Of a DNA stretch of 25,879 bases, positions 9,906-19,764 are shown in pieces; position 1 is the stretch's first letter, and each line of letters starts with the position of its first letter. This stretch comes from Spirogloea muscicola (taxonomy: Eukaryota; Streptophyta; Zygnematophyceae; Spirogloeales; Spirogloeaceae). Location of the stretch: positions 257,289 to 283,167 of the forward strand of contig WELB01000142.1 in the NCBI GenBank assembly GCA_009602725.1, read 5' to 3'. The position numbers and the translations under genes were made by a program. Under the pieces are notes generated by a model. The model was not told where the DNA came from and made no database searches. It saw only the letters and a program-made list of their open reading frames with translations.

Positions 9906-12900
9906 CTAGGCCAGGCTTTTATCGGGTGTCTCGGTCTGTTTCATCTCTGAGGTCGCATTAGTGAGCAAGGAGGTTGCTGGCCTTACTTCAGCGGCAGCTA
10001 CTGCCAATGGAGTCTCACGGGGCTTCACGAATTTGCCATCGCCCCAATCTACATTCTTAGCAAAAGGGTGCCAAGGGTGGATGCACATGCGGCCCACCAT
10101 GTCATATCGCCAGAATCCATTCAGCTTCAAGCGGTCAATCTTTGCATCCAGGCCCTTGATCCAGTTATTGTGCAGGATTTTGCAGCCCCTCCACTGGCAT
10201 TCTTGCAACACGTTCTTGGATTTCCATATCTGTGAAGCGCAAGATTTGTAGGAACTTGTCAGTCCCTGCAGAAAGGTCAGGTGTCTAGAGGTGGGATGCT
10301 TCTGAAGCTTCTACTTTACACATGATCTGATGCTAGATTGGCGTAGTCACCTCGCCCACAGCACCATTGGGGTACTCTTTGCTGCTGAGGAAGACGACTT
10401 TGAAGCCGTCCTTATTTGTGCACCCATCACTTCCAACTTTTAGCTCTCCGGCCTTCCCACAAAGTACATCATAGAAGCTTGGCTGCTCTGAAAGCGGCGA
10501 CTTGCTGGCATCCGCCACCACTGCCTCCAAAGCTTTGATAGTCTTTGGATCTGATATTGCTATGTAAAACCCAGAATTGATCCGCCTGAGACCATTGCTG
10601 GCCAGAGTGTGGTTTGGTTCATTGCTCTGGAGAAGGATTCCAATGTATCAGTCTTCCTTGACTCGAAGCATACTTTCAGCCAGACACCACTTTCTTGACA
10701 AGCAAATGGCAGTACAGTGGCATGTTACATCTTAAGACATTGCTGCAATGGATGTCCATCAACTTGATCAATGACTTTGACACAACCATAAGCATGCATT
10801 ACCTGAGTAGCCAAGACCCCAGGGCCATATTTCATGAGGTCCGGGAGGGGATTGGTGAACCAAACAATATCCACATCACTCCAGAGAACTGAGAACCCTG
10901 CCTTCAGAACCTTGAGAACTGCTCGAGACTTCAACTTGGTAGCTGAGCGAAAGCACGCAGAGTTGAACTCGCAGTCTCCATAAGTCTTTGAACCATCACC
11001 AACATCTTTGTCGTAGTATACAGGTAAGCCCTGCAGGAAGAAGAAGTCACACCACAAGGACAAGGGCCTGGGATAAGTTGGTCAACACGTGCAGATGATG
11101 CTCGTGACGCAGCACTTGGCACGCACTCAAGCTCCTCCAGTGATGGTTCAGGTTGTCAGAGCAGCTGGCATGTTGCTCAGGGGGCACATCAGCAGAATAT
11201 GATTATAACACCTTCTTGCTATGCAGCACCTTGTCAGTAACTTAAGAAATATGACACACATCTGAGGAGTCCGTGATCTGAGCAAAACCTTCAGCATGAA
11301 TTGCACCTTACCTGAGCAAAGGCAAACTTGTACAAGTCCACATCAAGGGCCACCACAAGGTAATTGGTGACTTGCAGGGTTTGTAGCCGGCACACAAAGT
11401 TGATGAGGAGGTCCCTGTAGGCATATGTCACTCCTATGAGGATCACGACCTTGTCCTCATCCGCCACCTGGCCAACAAAAAGGTGCCAACGTGGTGACTC
11501 CGCTTGCAGGAGGCTCATGAGGGAGTAAGTGGTCCAGCCTAGCATCTTGCAGCCGTTGCTCACTGCGACCCTGGATGAACTCTGCCAAGCTGTAGGCATT
11601 TTAGGTCGGCAAGTCTACCTGTTCGAGAAGGTGAGGCAACGTGTGGGGCAGGCCAGGGAAAGAATCTTTCTTGGGGGTGGCCTCGATCTCGTAGAGTTTC
11701 TCGGTGCTCATCGCCCCACACTTGAATGTTCTGTTATCTTTCATCAGACTTGGATCGTTCTGGCAGTCAATAGAAGAACAGGGGTGTCAAGACTAGATAG
11801 GAGACAAGCAAGATTTTCAGGTACAACCTCCACACAGATTATCATTGAGAGGTTTCTTAAGACGAAATGTCATTAATGTAGCTGCATGTATCTAACAGAT
11901 GGCCTGGACGCTGATCTCTAAGGAAGTGGGGTTACAACATAAGCCTTGCCCCAAAGGCTAACCATGTCACTGCAGAGAGCATCTCCTGATGGTTGCTGCA
12001 GGGGCTGCTTGCCACTGACCTGTGTCTTCAGAGCATAGTTGCTGGCCTCGCAACTGCAGACCCCGAGCCTCTTGCGCTTGATCAGGCACAAATTGCCCTC
12101 CAGCGGCGCAAAGCAGCTCATAAGCCTCCAGGGGCAGTGGAACGCCGTGCCGAGCTGGTTGCGGAAGGTACCCCCCGACGTTTGCGACAGGTGCACGTTC
12201 AAAAAGGCCTCCCATGTCCGGGCTTTATTGGCCGACCAAAAGTTGGTGCCCTTTTCCGCACCTGCAGCACCTTTGTTGGCCGTCATCATGTATCTGCATC
12301 AGACAGACGCTGACAGAGTGAGCGAAGAAGGTAAACAAACAGCACAGCACAGTTGCAGACTTGACAACCTGTTTTACCAACTTGAAGAGCTGCCACTTGC
12401 TGCAGGAGGACCTGGAACACCTTCGTGAATACCGATTATTCAAACCCCTAAGCCTTAAAACGTATCTTGATATTTTACTTCATCGGGAAGATCTATTGGC
12501 CACTCACTCATACGAATGTTCCACATGGACATTTGTGGCAGTATCTGTAGCATCAACGACCTCCCGGTACCCAGACTCCACAGTCTCGTGAATGATCCAG
12601 TTGTCATATCGCCCTCGCGCATATGCGTATGGAGGCATTGGAATATCGTGTAGGGGCACGCCAGGTGCATTATTCCATGCCCAGAAGTCGAGGCCGCCGT
12701 ATGTGTGCAGTGTCCCATTAGTCTTAACGAAGTGCGCAACATCTTGCTCCGTGGCTACAGTGCCATTCTGATGAAGAAGCGGAGCTCCAGGCGCTTGATA
12801 TGTGAATGGGAAGTTCATGCCAAGGTCCCAACGCATGGATGTGAGCAGCCAATTGCGGTAGCTGTTGGCAACCTGGAAGCAGTCCAGAACAGTGAAACTG

Positions 12901-14072
12901 CCTCAGCTGAGCCGTGACAGCTCTTTGCAAGCTTCGGTGCGACACCTCATGATTTACGTTTGCAACAATATCACAGGGATGGTACTGAACGCCTGCGTCC
13001 TCCGTCGAAGGCCAGGCGCAAGCCCTTCGGAGCTGACCTTATAGATGGTGGGCATGACATCACCGAGGAGAAGAATGTCGGCATTGATGAGTAGCGACAC
13101 ATCAGTGTCAGCAGCCAGGGCTCTGGCCAAGAGCGAGTGGAATAGAGGGAGGCCGCGGAAGTTGCTGTCAATGTGTGGGTCCACAGTGATCCTCCCAGGG
13201 AAATCCTTGGCGACGGTGTAAAGGGAGGGGTGGCTGCCGAGGAGGACGATCTTGACTGGCGGCTCCAGCCTCAGATAGGAGAGCAGGGCCCTCTTGCTTC
13301 CATCATCCGGGCTATCCGTGTATTCCTTGGGGGCGCAGAAGATGGTGATAGAGGGCTGGTGCAACTGGCCCTGGTGCACCACACAGACGCCTTGTTAATG
13401 GTAGCCCTGGCAGTGCAACCTGGTCCCTGGAGCAGCAGAAAGGGCCACAATTGCTGGAAGGGATGCGGCCTTGATAGCTGGTGGGCTTCTCTGGCAGAGC
13501 TCAGAAAGTCTTCAACTCAAGCCAATGCCACTGCATCACGACTTTTTGGTGCAGCTGCTACGGCAAGCTATTGCAGGACTGAGTCCCTCATAATTGAAAT
13601 CCCCAAAAGGCGCAACCCCTGCTGATTCTAGAGATGAACTATGTCACATTCAGCACTGTTCTGGGCGACCAGGGACCATCTATTACGAGACCTTCCTTGT
13701 GAAGGTGTTGAAAGGCCGCACCTCAATCTCCTCCACCCCCTTATCTCGGCTGTACAAGAAGATGCGCTTGGCGTGGGCAGCAGCTTCTCCGGCACTTACG
13801 ACGAGGTACTCCACGTCGAAGACCACTGCCAAGAGGCAGGGTTCGTTCAGATGTAAGTGACGGAATGAGCAGATCAGGAATGAGAGAGCAGAGCGGCCAT
13901 GCGGACAGCACGCCCCGACGGCTTGCTGCCACAGCGTGCTGCTCGAGCGGGACAACTGAGCCCCATGACGAGGACGGGGCTCACCGGTGAAGGCGGCGAA
14001 GACGAGCAGGGCGAGGGCCGCGACGGCGGCGGCGCGGCCCTTGCCGCTGCGGAGGACCTTGCCGGCGGTCAT
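9906..14072 (-). CDS. Two-module Golgi-type glycosyltransferase with C-terminal GT77 (Nucleotid_trans) domain
   Basis: Minus-strand exons: 14072-13985, 13825-13692, 13370-13038, 12872-12508, 12293-12020, 11581-11312, 11030-10803, 10626-10351 and 10229-9906 (10265 is an equally in-phase start for the last); about 763 aa, all joins in frame. Residues about 12-40 form a hydrophobic signal anchor, as in type II Golgi enzymes. The N-terminal module has PSITIFCAPKEY, VKIVLLGSHPSLY, a DxD-like region SLLINADILLLGD, GGLDFWAWNN, YDNWIIHET and VVDAT before VHVEHSY, resembling an uncharacterised GT-A-like family. The C-terminal module is GT77-like: NYLVVALDVDLYKFA, GLPVYYDKDV, LWSDVDIVWFTNP (DxD), INSGFYIA, a Q-P-F-D block and ILHNNWI before the end. 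GT77 includes arabinosyl- and xylosyltransferases of plant wall glycoproteins; the substrate here is unknown. The first two introns have weaker donors (exon 2 ends at GTCTCG, exon 3 at GTCAGC). Confidence 0.85.
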
Positions 14073-14549
14073 CCTCGCGGGCGCAGAGGGCGCGGCAGGC
14101 GGCGGCCGCCGTCAGCAGCTGCCGCGCCGGCGGCGGCGGCGGCGGCGGAGAGGCGCTGCCGCGGCGGGCGCCATTATGGTGGAGTTGGCCGGCTGGGAGG
14201 AGGACCGGGGCTCCACTCTTTCCCACCTTCCCCGCCGACACCACCCCCCAACTCGACGGTGGCCCGTCGGGCTGACGGCTGACGGCGATCCCATCTGCTA
14301 AAAGTAGTGTAACGTGCTGATTGTCTGAACACATTCACTATGCAAGCTGAAGGGCGCCGGCCTCCCAGCCCCCCAGGCCGGGGTGCCGGAGGGCCGCCCG
14401 CTGACGGCTGACGGCCGGCTGGCCAGTTGCCGGGCCAGGTGGCGGCACCAGAGCGGGGGGGGGGGCGGCCCAGAGGGCGGCCCGACAACAGGGGACATTG
14501 AGCACCCAGTGACCAATTGAGTGGCTACGTGCTTTAGTGCTTTTCTGTC
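14073..14549 (-). promoter_or_regulatory. GC-rich upstream region of the GT77 gene
   Basis: About 480 bp between the GT77 start and the first repeat of the right-hand block. It contains a (CGG)7 run at about 14127-14148, 55 bp upstream of the ATG. It also has an 11-G run at 14455-14465 and the short direct repeat CTGACGGCTGACGG near 14271 and near 14401. A promoter/5' UTR role is inferred from position. Confidence 0.35.
14127..14148. repeat. (CGG)7 trinucleotide repeat
   Basis: A perfect run of about seven CGG units on the plus strand, CCG in the sense of the GT77 gene, within its presumed 5' UTR. Confidence 0.85.
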
Positions 14550-14818
14550 CATTCTTTTTTGAGCTGGCTTTGCCAGCCCCCTCTTCTCTATGGGCGCGCA
14601 CTTCTCTTCTCTGGCTGTGGCCATCTCTTTGCAGCGGTCCCATGCCTTCGCGGTCCACTTGCGCGCAGGCCGCGCTTTGGTGGCGGCCTCCGGCTTCCGT
14701 CAGGGCGACGTCTTTCCGCCGGCTAGCTATTTAGCCTTGAATCTACTGACTAGAGGTTACTGAGAGTCCGCTTGCTGCTGTCTCAGTCCTTCGCACTCCG
14801 GCTCCTTCAGACCTTGTT

Positions 14819-14871
14819 CATTCCTTTGGGCTGGCCTCTCCCAGCCACCAGTTAATCTGGCCGCGCTTGCT
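14819..14871 (+). repeat. 53-bp inverted repeat, left arm
   Basis: This copy contains the hairpin core followed by CCAGTTAATCTGGCCGCGC. Its reverse complement matches 16704-16756 with one substitution (52/53). Confidence 0.9.
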
Positions 14872-15249
14872 TCTTTTTTCTGGCCCCTTAATTAGACGTT
14901 TGTTCATTCTTCCCTCTGGGCTGGCCAATTTCTGCCACCGCCCTTTACCGGGCTCTCGAAAGCTGCGCACCAGGGGCCGGAACGTTTGCACTTGGCGTGC
15001 GGGCCACCTGGAGCCGGCCATCATGGCGTGGCAGGCCCCGGCCCGACGACCGAAGGGCCATATTTGTTCACAGGTCAGCCCAACACTGAGAGAAGTGGCT
15101 CTTCCAGCGAGAAATGGCCGCTCTGACGGGGCGCGGTAGTTTGGCCGGCTCTGGCCAAACCATCGCCCGACGCACGCTGATCCTCCGGGGTCGACGACGG
15201 ACCTCGGCGTCCGGCGATGGCCAGTTTTGAGACAGCGCTTCTGGCCCGT

Positions 15250-15331
15250 TCGTAGTTTGGCCCCATCGAACCTTGTCAATTTTTCCGGGCTGGCTTCTCA
15301 CAGCACTTGCCCCCTTTGGGTGAGCCACTTC
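15250..15331 (+). repeat. 86-bp repeat family, copy 3
   Basis: Same order as the copies at 3537 and 3654: TCGTAGTTTGGCCCC, CGAACCTTGTCAATT, the hairpin core and GAGCCACTTC. It has about half a dozen differences and one single-base gap. It lies about 11.6 kb from the other copies, so the long form is dispersed and not only tandem. Confidence 0.88.
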
Positions 15332-15344
15332 CCTGGCCTCTTCC

Positions 15345-15375
15345 AGCGGCTGCTGATACTAAAAGAGCGGCTGTA
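15345..15375 (+). repeat. Partial direct copy of the 93-bp inverted-repeat end
   Basis: AGCGGCTGCTGATACT followed by AAAAGAGCGGCTGTA repeats the outer 31 bp of the arm at 15561 with a few substitutions. It lies about 216 bp upstream of that arm, in the same orientation. Confidence 0.8.
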
Positions 15376-15557
15376 AGAAGAACTTCCCTGGCCTCTGGAG
15401 GGCAGCGCCGTCTCTGCTCCCTTGTATGTGATCACTCGCGGATACTGGTGTCCCCCTTAGCCAGCCCATTGCCCCGTTACCAGGACCTTTGTAAGGCTCG
15501 GATTGGGCCTCCATTTCTCTTTCATGCGCACCGCGCGCCTTACCTCTTAGAAAAGGG

Positions 15558-15650
15558 GGAAGCGGCTGCTGATATTGAAAGAGCGGCTGTGAAAGCCAGC
15601 CAGATGCATACAGGTGTTCATGACGGAGCCACAGGCTAGACAGCCAGGGC
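15558..15650 (+). repeat. 93-bp inverted repeat, left arm
   Basis: The reverse complement of this segment matches 16944-17036 with two substitutions and no gaps. It starts GGAAGCGGCTGCTGATATTG and contains a hairpin-repeat variant (GGCTGTGAAAGCCAGCC). I see no target-site duplication outside the arms. Confidence 0.92.
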
Positions 15651-16659
15651 CTTTCCTCTTAGAAAAGGAGGGAGGGGCCAACAGCACTCTTAGCCTACAG
15701 CAGACTTTTGCTGTTTGCACTTGCCCCTCCTCCTTCCCAGGACGCCCTGCGTTCCCTCAGCCACTGCCGCAGCCACGGTCACTCTACCTTTTACTCCAAT
15801 AGTGGCTTCGGCAGATTCGACGACTCCTTTTTTGCAGCAGGTGCAGGGCTGCTCCACCTGGCCCCCGTGTGCAGGCCTCTCCTTGCTAGACTACAGAAAC
15901 AGCTGCAGCTGCTGCAGTGGCCTCCACAGGCGAGACGCACAGCTGCAGGATTCCTATCGATGCTCTCTGCATCGATGGGTCATTGTCCAATCTTTTTGGG
16001 CTGGGTTTGCCAGCCCCTCCTCTATGGGCGAGCACTTACTTCTCTGCAAGCCCGGCTGTGCAGCGGAACTGCCAGGACTGCCAGCTGCCCTGGCCAAGCC
16101 TGCGGAGCGTCTGCCTCGAGCGCCATTGCTCCAGGCAGTCCCACTTTCAAGCTGAGGCCCCGTCTCGACGTTGGCAGCATGGCATCCAGGCCCCCGCTCC
16201 CCAGCTCCCTCACTGGCACAGTGGCGTAAGGCAAGGCTCATTGAGTCCTTCAAGAACCCAACCTGCCCTCCTTAAACGAGCCTACAGGCTCATCCTCACC
16301 TGCATGACGCGCATCACCAAAACATGGCCTGTCGAATCAATACGTGCTCGCTCGTGGGTACTCAGGTCCCCTTGAGCCACCTCCTGCACTGTTATTATAG
16401 GACCCCTTAGGAGCTTCGCTTTGCGCTACCCTGTGCTTTGCACTAGCTTTTGCCTGCACAGTATGCTGGCCTCATTCGAAATCCCTTTCTTCATGCGCAT
16501 CGCACGCCTTCCCCCTTGCATAGACAGTGTATCGGCACAGGTTGTGTAACGATCCAGCCGTTTGGTTATGCCACACGGCGCTGTTAGCGTTACATGACCG
16601 CTAGCCGCTTGATGGACAAGTGGGCCCGCCCAGGTGCGGGCAACTCCTGCCCGTCCTCG

Positions 16660-16698
16660 CTTCCCGGTGGCTCGGTTCTTCCCGGTGGCTCGGTGCCT
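16660..16698 (+). repeat. Short tandem repeat, two 18-bp units
   Basis: CTTCCCGGTGGCTCGGTT is followed directly by a near-identical second unit ending GGTGCC. Confidence 0.7.
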
Positions 16699-16703
16699 TC
16701 GAG

Positions 16704-16756
16704 AGCAAGCGCGGCCAGATTAACTGGTGGCTGGGAGAGGCCAGCCCAAAAGAATG
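16704..16756 (-). repeat. 53-bp inverted repeat, right arm
   Basis: Reverse complement of 14819-14871 with one mismatch. It lies directly upstream of the conserved peptide segment at 16805. Confidence 0.9.
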
Positions 16757-16939
16757 GTGCCTTTGGGTCTTGTGTCCTGCTACCGTATGCGTTTGTCTAT
16801 GTCGCTACAGCGTTCCCAAGCGCTTGCTTTGCATCGCCGCGCTGGTCGTGCCGTCGCAGCAGCCTCTGGCTTGCGCAGCGGGGTTGCTCTTCCTCCCCTC
16901 AGCTCATCTGACTTCCTACTGCTGACACGGGGTTACTAA
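16727..16939 (+). pseudogene. Possible mobile-element remnant with a conserved peptide segment, second copy
   Basis: An open frame of 70 codons that begins inside a hairpin repeat. Codons 16805-16858 encode LQRSQALALHRRAGRAVA, matching the minus-strand segment at 3043-2990 with mostly silent codon differences. After 17 unaligned but equal-length residues comes DFLLLTRG, against DLYVLARG in the other copy. No known family is recognised. The frame start is arbitrary because the first ATG lies within the repeat. Confidence 0.4.
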
Positions 16940-16943
16940 GAGC

Positions 16944-17036
16944 GCCCTGGCTGTCTAGCCTGTGGCTCCGTCATGAACACCTGTATGCATCTGGCTGGCT
17001 TTCACAGCCGCTCTTTTAATATCAGCAGCCACTTCC
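16944..17036 (-). repeat. 93-bp inverted repeat, right arm
   Basis: Partner of 15558-15650, with 91/93 positions matching after reverse complementation. Together the arms enclose about 1.3 kb containing the 53-bp right arm and the peptide-coding segment. Confidence 0.92.
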
Positions 17037-18560
17037 GTCCTGGACTATCCCTCGCCAGGTTCCACCCTGCCAAGGGGGGACCTTGGGCCCGCCGCAAGGG
17101 CAGGCCTTGGGGCGACCCGCTCACACTCCTGGAGGGGGGGGGGCACGGGGAAGCACGAAGAGCCTTGGGGGCAGAGGCTCGAAGGAGTTCGAGCCGGTGA
17201 AGCCCAGGAGCAGCCTTGCCGCTGCTCGCCGCCGCAGCCGCCGCCGCACCTTGCTGCGGGGCCTGCTGCGCCGGCCTGCGCCCAGGAGGTGGAGTCGCCG
17301 CCGGACGGCGGCGCCACGGGGCCTGTCTTCCGCTGCGCCTATGCGCTAGTGCTTTGCCTGTGTAGTGGGTTGGTCCCTAAACCCCTACAGCCGAACTCAA
17401 GAAGGACTGCTCACCCTAACTGCGTGTGTAGGGCGAGGTTCCTTACAGGTTGGCCTCCCTTTCATTCCATGCGCACCACGTACTGTCGCACTTCATCTCA
17501 TACGCACTTTGTGCCTCCTCACTCCCAAGCCATACCCAGATTCTGCCAAGTCGTGAGCCCCACGGCGCTGGCTTGGCGGCCTCGGCTCGCGCAGGCCTCC
17601 AAGCCCTCTGCCCGCGTCCTCGACTTCAACTCGGTGAGACGTGGTGCCATCACGTCATCGTGGCAGCCTCGGGCGCCTGAACCAGGGGTGATGCGCCACA
17701 CCGGTAACTACACCGCAGGCTACAACACTTAGCTGACGACCTCCTCTTAACCTCTGTCGAGCACTTGAGGGACTGCATGTTGTCTCGAGAGATGCACTAT
17801 TTCTTGAGGTCGTCCATGGCACGGGTAGTAAGAATGGCCTATCCTGCTTGGCCAATGAGCGAGGAGTCCAGACAAGACGAGGTCTCCCAGCCCTTTGTGG
17901 TACATGCTCTTATTGACAATGTGCTTAGGATAATACGGGCCCAAGTCAAAGCTGCTCCCCGCACATACATGCAGTATATTGCTCCTTTGCAAGTGCGTAG
18001 TGTCCCTAAGCAGCAGGCTGTTCTTGTAATCCAAGGATCACTGTCAGCATTTGCAGTATTGCTCTGCCAGGATGGTTACAGATTGTGTTGGCACACGAGT
18101 TGCAAGGTCTCGATAAGAAGCAAGTCAAGAGAAGCGCCACCTTGAACCTCTTACATAAGATGAAATTAGTAAGAGCTTTCCTTGAGTATGTAGATGTTGC
18201 ATGCTTAACAGACAGACCCTTGATCCTTGCAATTTTGTCATCAGTAGACAGGTACCTGTTGAGCACGTAGTTGTTGTGTGACGGAAAAGGCCCCTTGTCA
18301 GGATAACCTTTCGACATTGTTGTATCCTAGGCCTGTCCTGAAGCACATGCGCAAGTCGAGATTGTGGACTGGGCGGAATTGTAAGACAACACTCTTTGAC
18401 AAGTCTGCCTGTCACACTGTAAGATTGCATGTTGAGGTGTACGAAGACTGCTGGTTACATCATTAAGGCCCCCGGGATATGCCTCAATCCAGAAGCTCTG
18501 GTAATTGCCTGTGAGTCCCCTTAGCGGGCGGCCCATGAGTCGAACTGACGGTTTCTGGCC
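17037..18560. other. No recognisable gene
   Basis: The first 600 bp are GC-rich, with a 10-G run at 17134-17143 and a small perfect stem-loop at 17176-17195 (8-bp arms, GGAG loop). From about 17.7 kb the sequence is more AT-rich. Open frames at 17765-18145 (+) and 17747-18034 (-) overlap each other; neither resembles a family I know or joins to further exons. Confidence 0.5.
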
Positions 18561-18570
18561 GGAAGCATTC

Positions 18571-19060
18571 AGCTCCTGCGATCTTGCACTCTTAGTAAAG
18601 TCTGCCTTGCTGGAAAGTACGTGGTGCAGAGCTTTCAGTCAATTCCCCTTGTAGACAGCTAACAAGAAAGTACACATGGGAATCAGGTGGAGATGACATA
18701 TTGGAGAGCTTTCAGTCTCTTTGCCTTGTTGAAGCTCCTCAGAGGCTACACACAGGAATCCGCTAACTGACTCCTGACCACGAGTTGCAGCTTGCCCTCC
18801 TCAAGTGCATACTCTTACTTAGTCTTCGACATCGTGACTGCAGCAACTTATGCTTTGATGCATAGCAGGTTGGGGGCTTTGAGCGGCTTCACACAATCTT
18901 CAGATAATATGGCCCTCTTTGGTCTAGCAAGGCAGTGAAGTGGCTGTCAGGAATCAACTAGCTGATCATTGTTCTAAGATATGGATCAAAGCTCAGCTCT
19001 CTACGTCCTGATCATGGGTTGCAGACTGACCTCCTCAAGTCAGTGCCTTAACATGCACTT
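18571..19060. repeat. Degenerate tandem/direct repeats
   Basis: GAGCTTTCAGTC occurs at 18629 and again at 18706, with related downstream sequence. A longer similar block recurs 234 bp apart: TCCTGACCACGAGTTGCAG at 18772 and TCCTGATCATGGGTTGCAG at 19006, both soon followed by CCTCCTCAAGT. The units are clearly diverged and no coding frame runs through them. Confidence 0.55.
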
Positions 19061-19523
19061 ACTCTGTCTGCATTGGACTCCTGTTCTGTTGCAGGCTCAC
19101 TTAGGCCAGCTTATGTATCTCCAGCCAGAATTTCACTACATATTAAGCGTGCAGAGTCTGCCTAGGAAGCAAGTGAGGATAGGAGCAACAAGCCAAAACA
19201 GCTTGTCATCATGGACAGCACAAAAGGATTGGAATTGTAGGTCTCTGCAGAAATAGTATTATTCTATTTCCGACCACTTTGAGGATTCCGAGGCAAAGGG
19301 AGGTCGAGCTAACCAGAGTGGCTAGTAAGCAAGCTTCGCTGAATATATCAAGGTTGCCCTAGCAGCAGAAAGAGAGGCATCGCTCTTGACCACAGGACAT
19401 CGGCTTGCCAATACTTCAGACACCAAAGGTCAGATTACTATACCACTTGAGAGGCGTTCCTCATTGAGGTGCATAATTCCAGGGATTGCACGCCATAGAG
19501 GCAAGCTTCTTGCTGTTGCTGCT

Positions 19524-19575
19524 GATGTACCAGATTGCTTCATGACAACTTGGTCATGAAGCAATCTGGTACATC
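19524..19575. repeat. Perfect 23-bp inverted repeat with 6-nt loop
   Basis: The left arm 19524-19546 (GATGTACCAGATTGCTTCAT then GAC) is exactly complementary to 19553-19575. The loop is AACTTG. There are no mismatches, and pairing stops at the arm ends. It lies in a gene-free region. It could be a small-RNA hairpin precursor, a miniature foldback element or a cruciform-forming site. Confidence 0.95.
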
Positions 19576-19716
19576 TAAGAGCAGACTGCAAACTTACCAG
19601 GGGAACTTCATAGTCATTTTGCAGCCAGAGAGACCATGCAACTTGGTTGCATATGTGTAAGTACGAAGTGCCATGAATGATCTTTAAATTGTATCTGTCA
19701 AAGTTCTTCTGTATTT

Positions 19717-19764
19717 ACCATGGGTTCTTGGGACCATGGGTTCATGGGATCATGGGTTCATGGT
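19717..19764 (+). repeat. Three tandem 16-bp units
   Basis: ACCATGGGTTCTTGGG, ACCATGGGTTCATGGG and ATCATGGGTTCATGGT follow each other without gaps. No coding role is seen. Confidence 0.92.

Larger units (their letters stand above)
14550..17036. repeat. Second block of hairpin repeats and inverted repeats
   Basis: Hairpin-repeat copies like those at 1963-3801: about 14550-14613 (+), 14819-14871 (+), 14899-14945 (+), 15059-15112 (-), 15250-15331 (+), 15575-15605 (-), 15985-16045 (+), 16704-16756 (-) and 16991-17020 (+). Some are near-identical pairs in opposite orientation (see the separate entries). A second short family around TTCATGCGCA-CGC recurs at 15517-15540 and 16485-16511, with a weaker match near 17458-17486. 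Long open frames such as 15708-16229 run through these repeats and look spurious. I see no transposase or reverse transcriptase. Confidence 0.75.

Noticed and set aside
15708-16375. Overlapping plus-strand open frames of 146-173 codons
   Set aside because: They overlap in three frames, run through hairpin repeats, and their Ser/Ala/Leu/Pro-rich products match no family I know.
17747-18145. Possible small gene on either strand
   Set aside because: Two opposite frames of similar length overlap; no recognised domain, no convincing exon partners.
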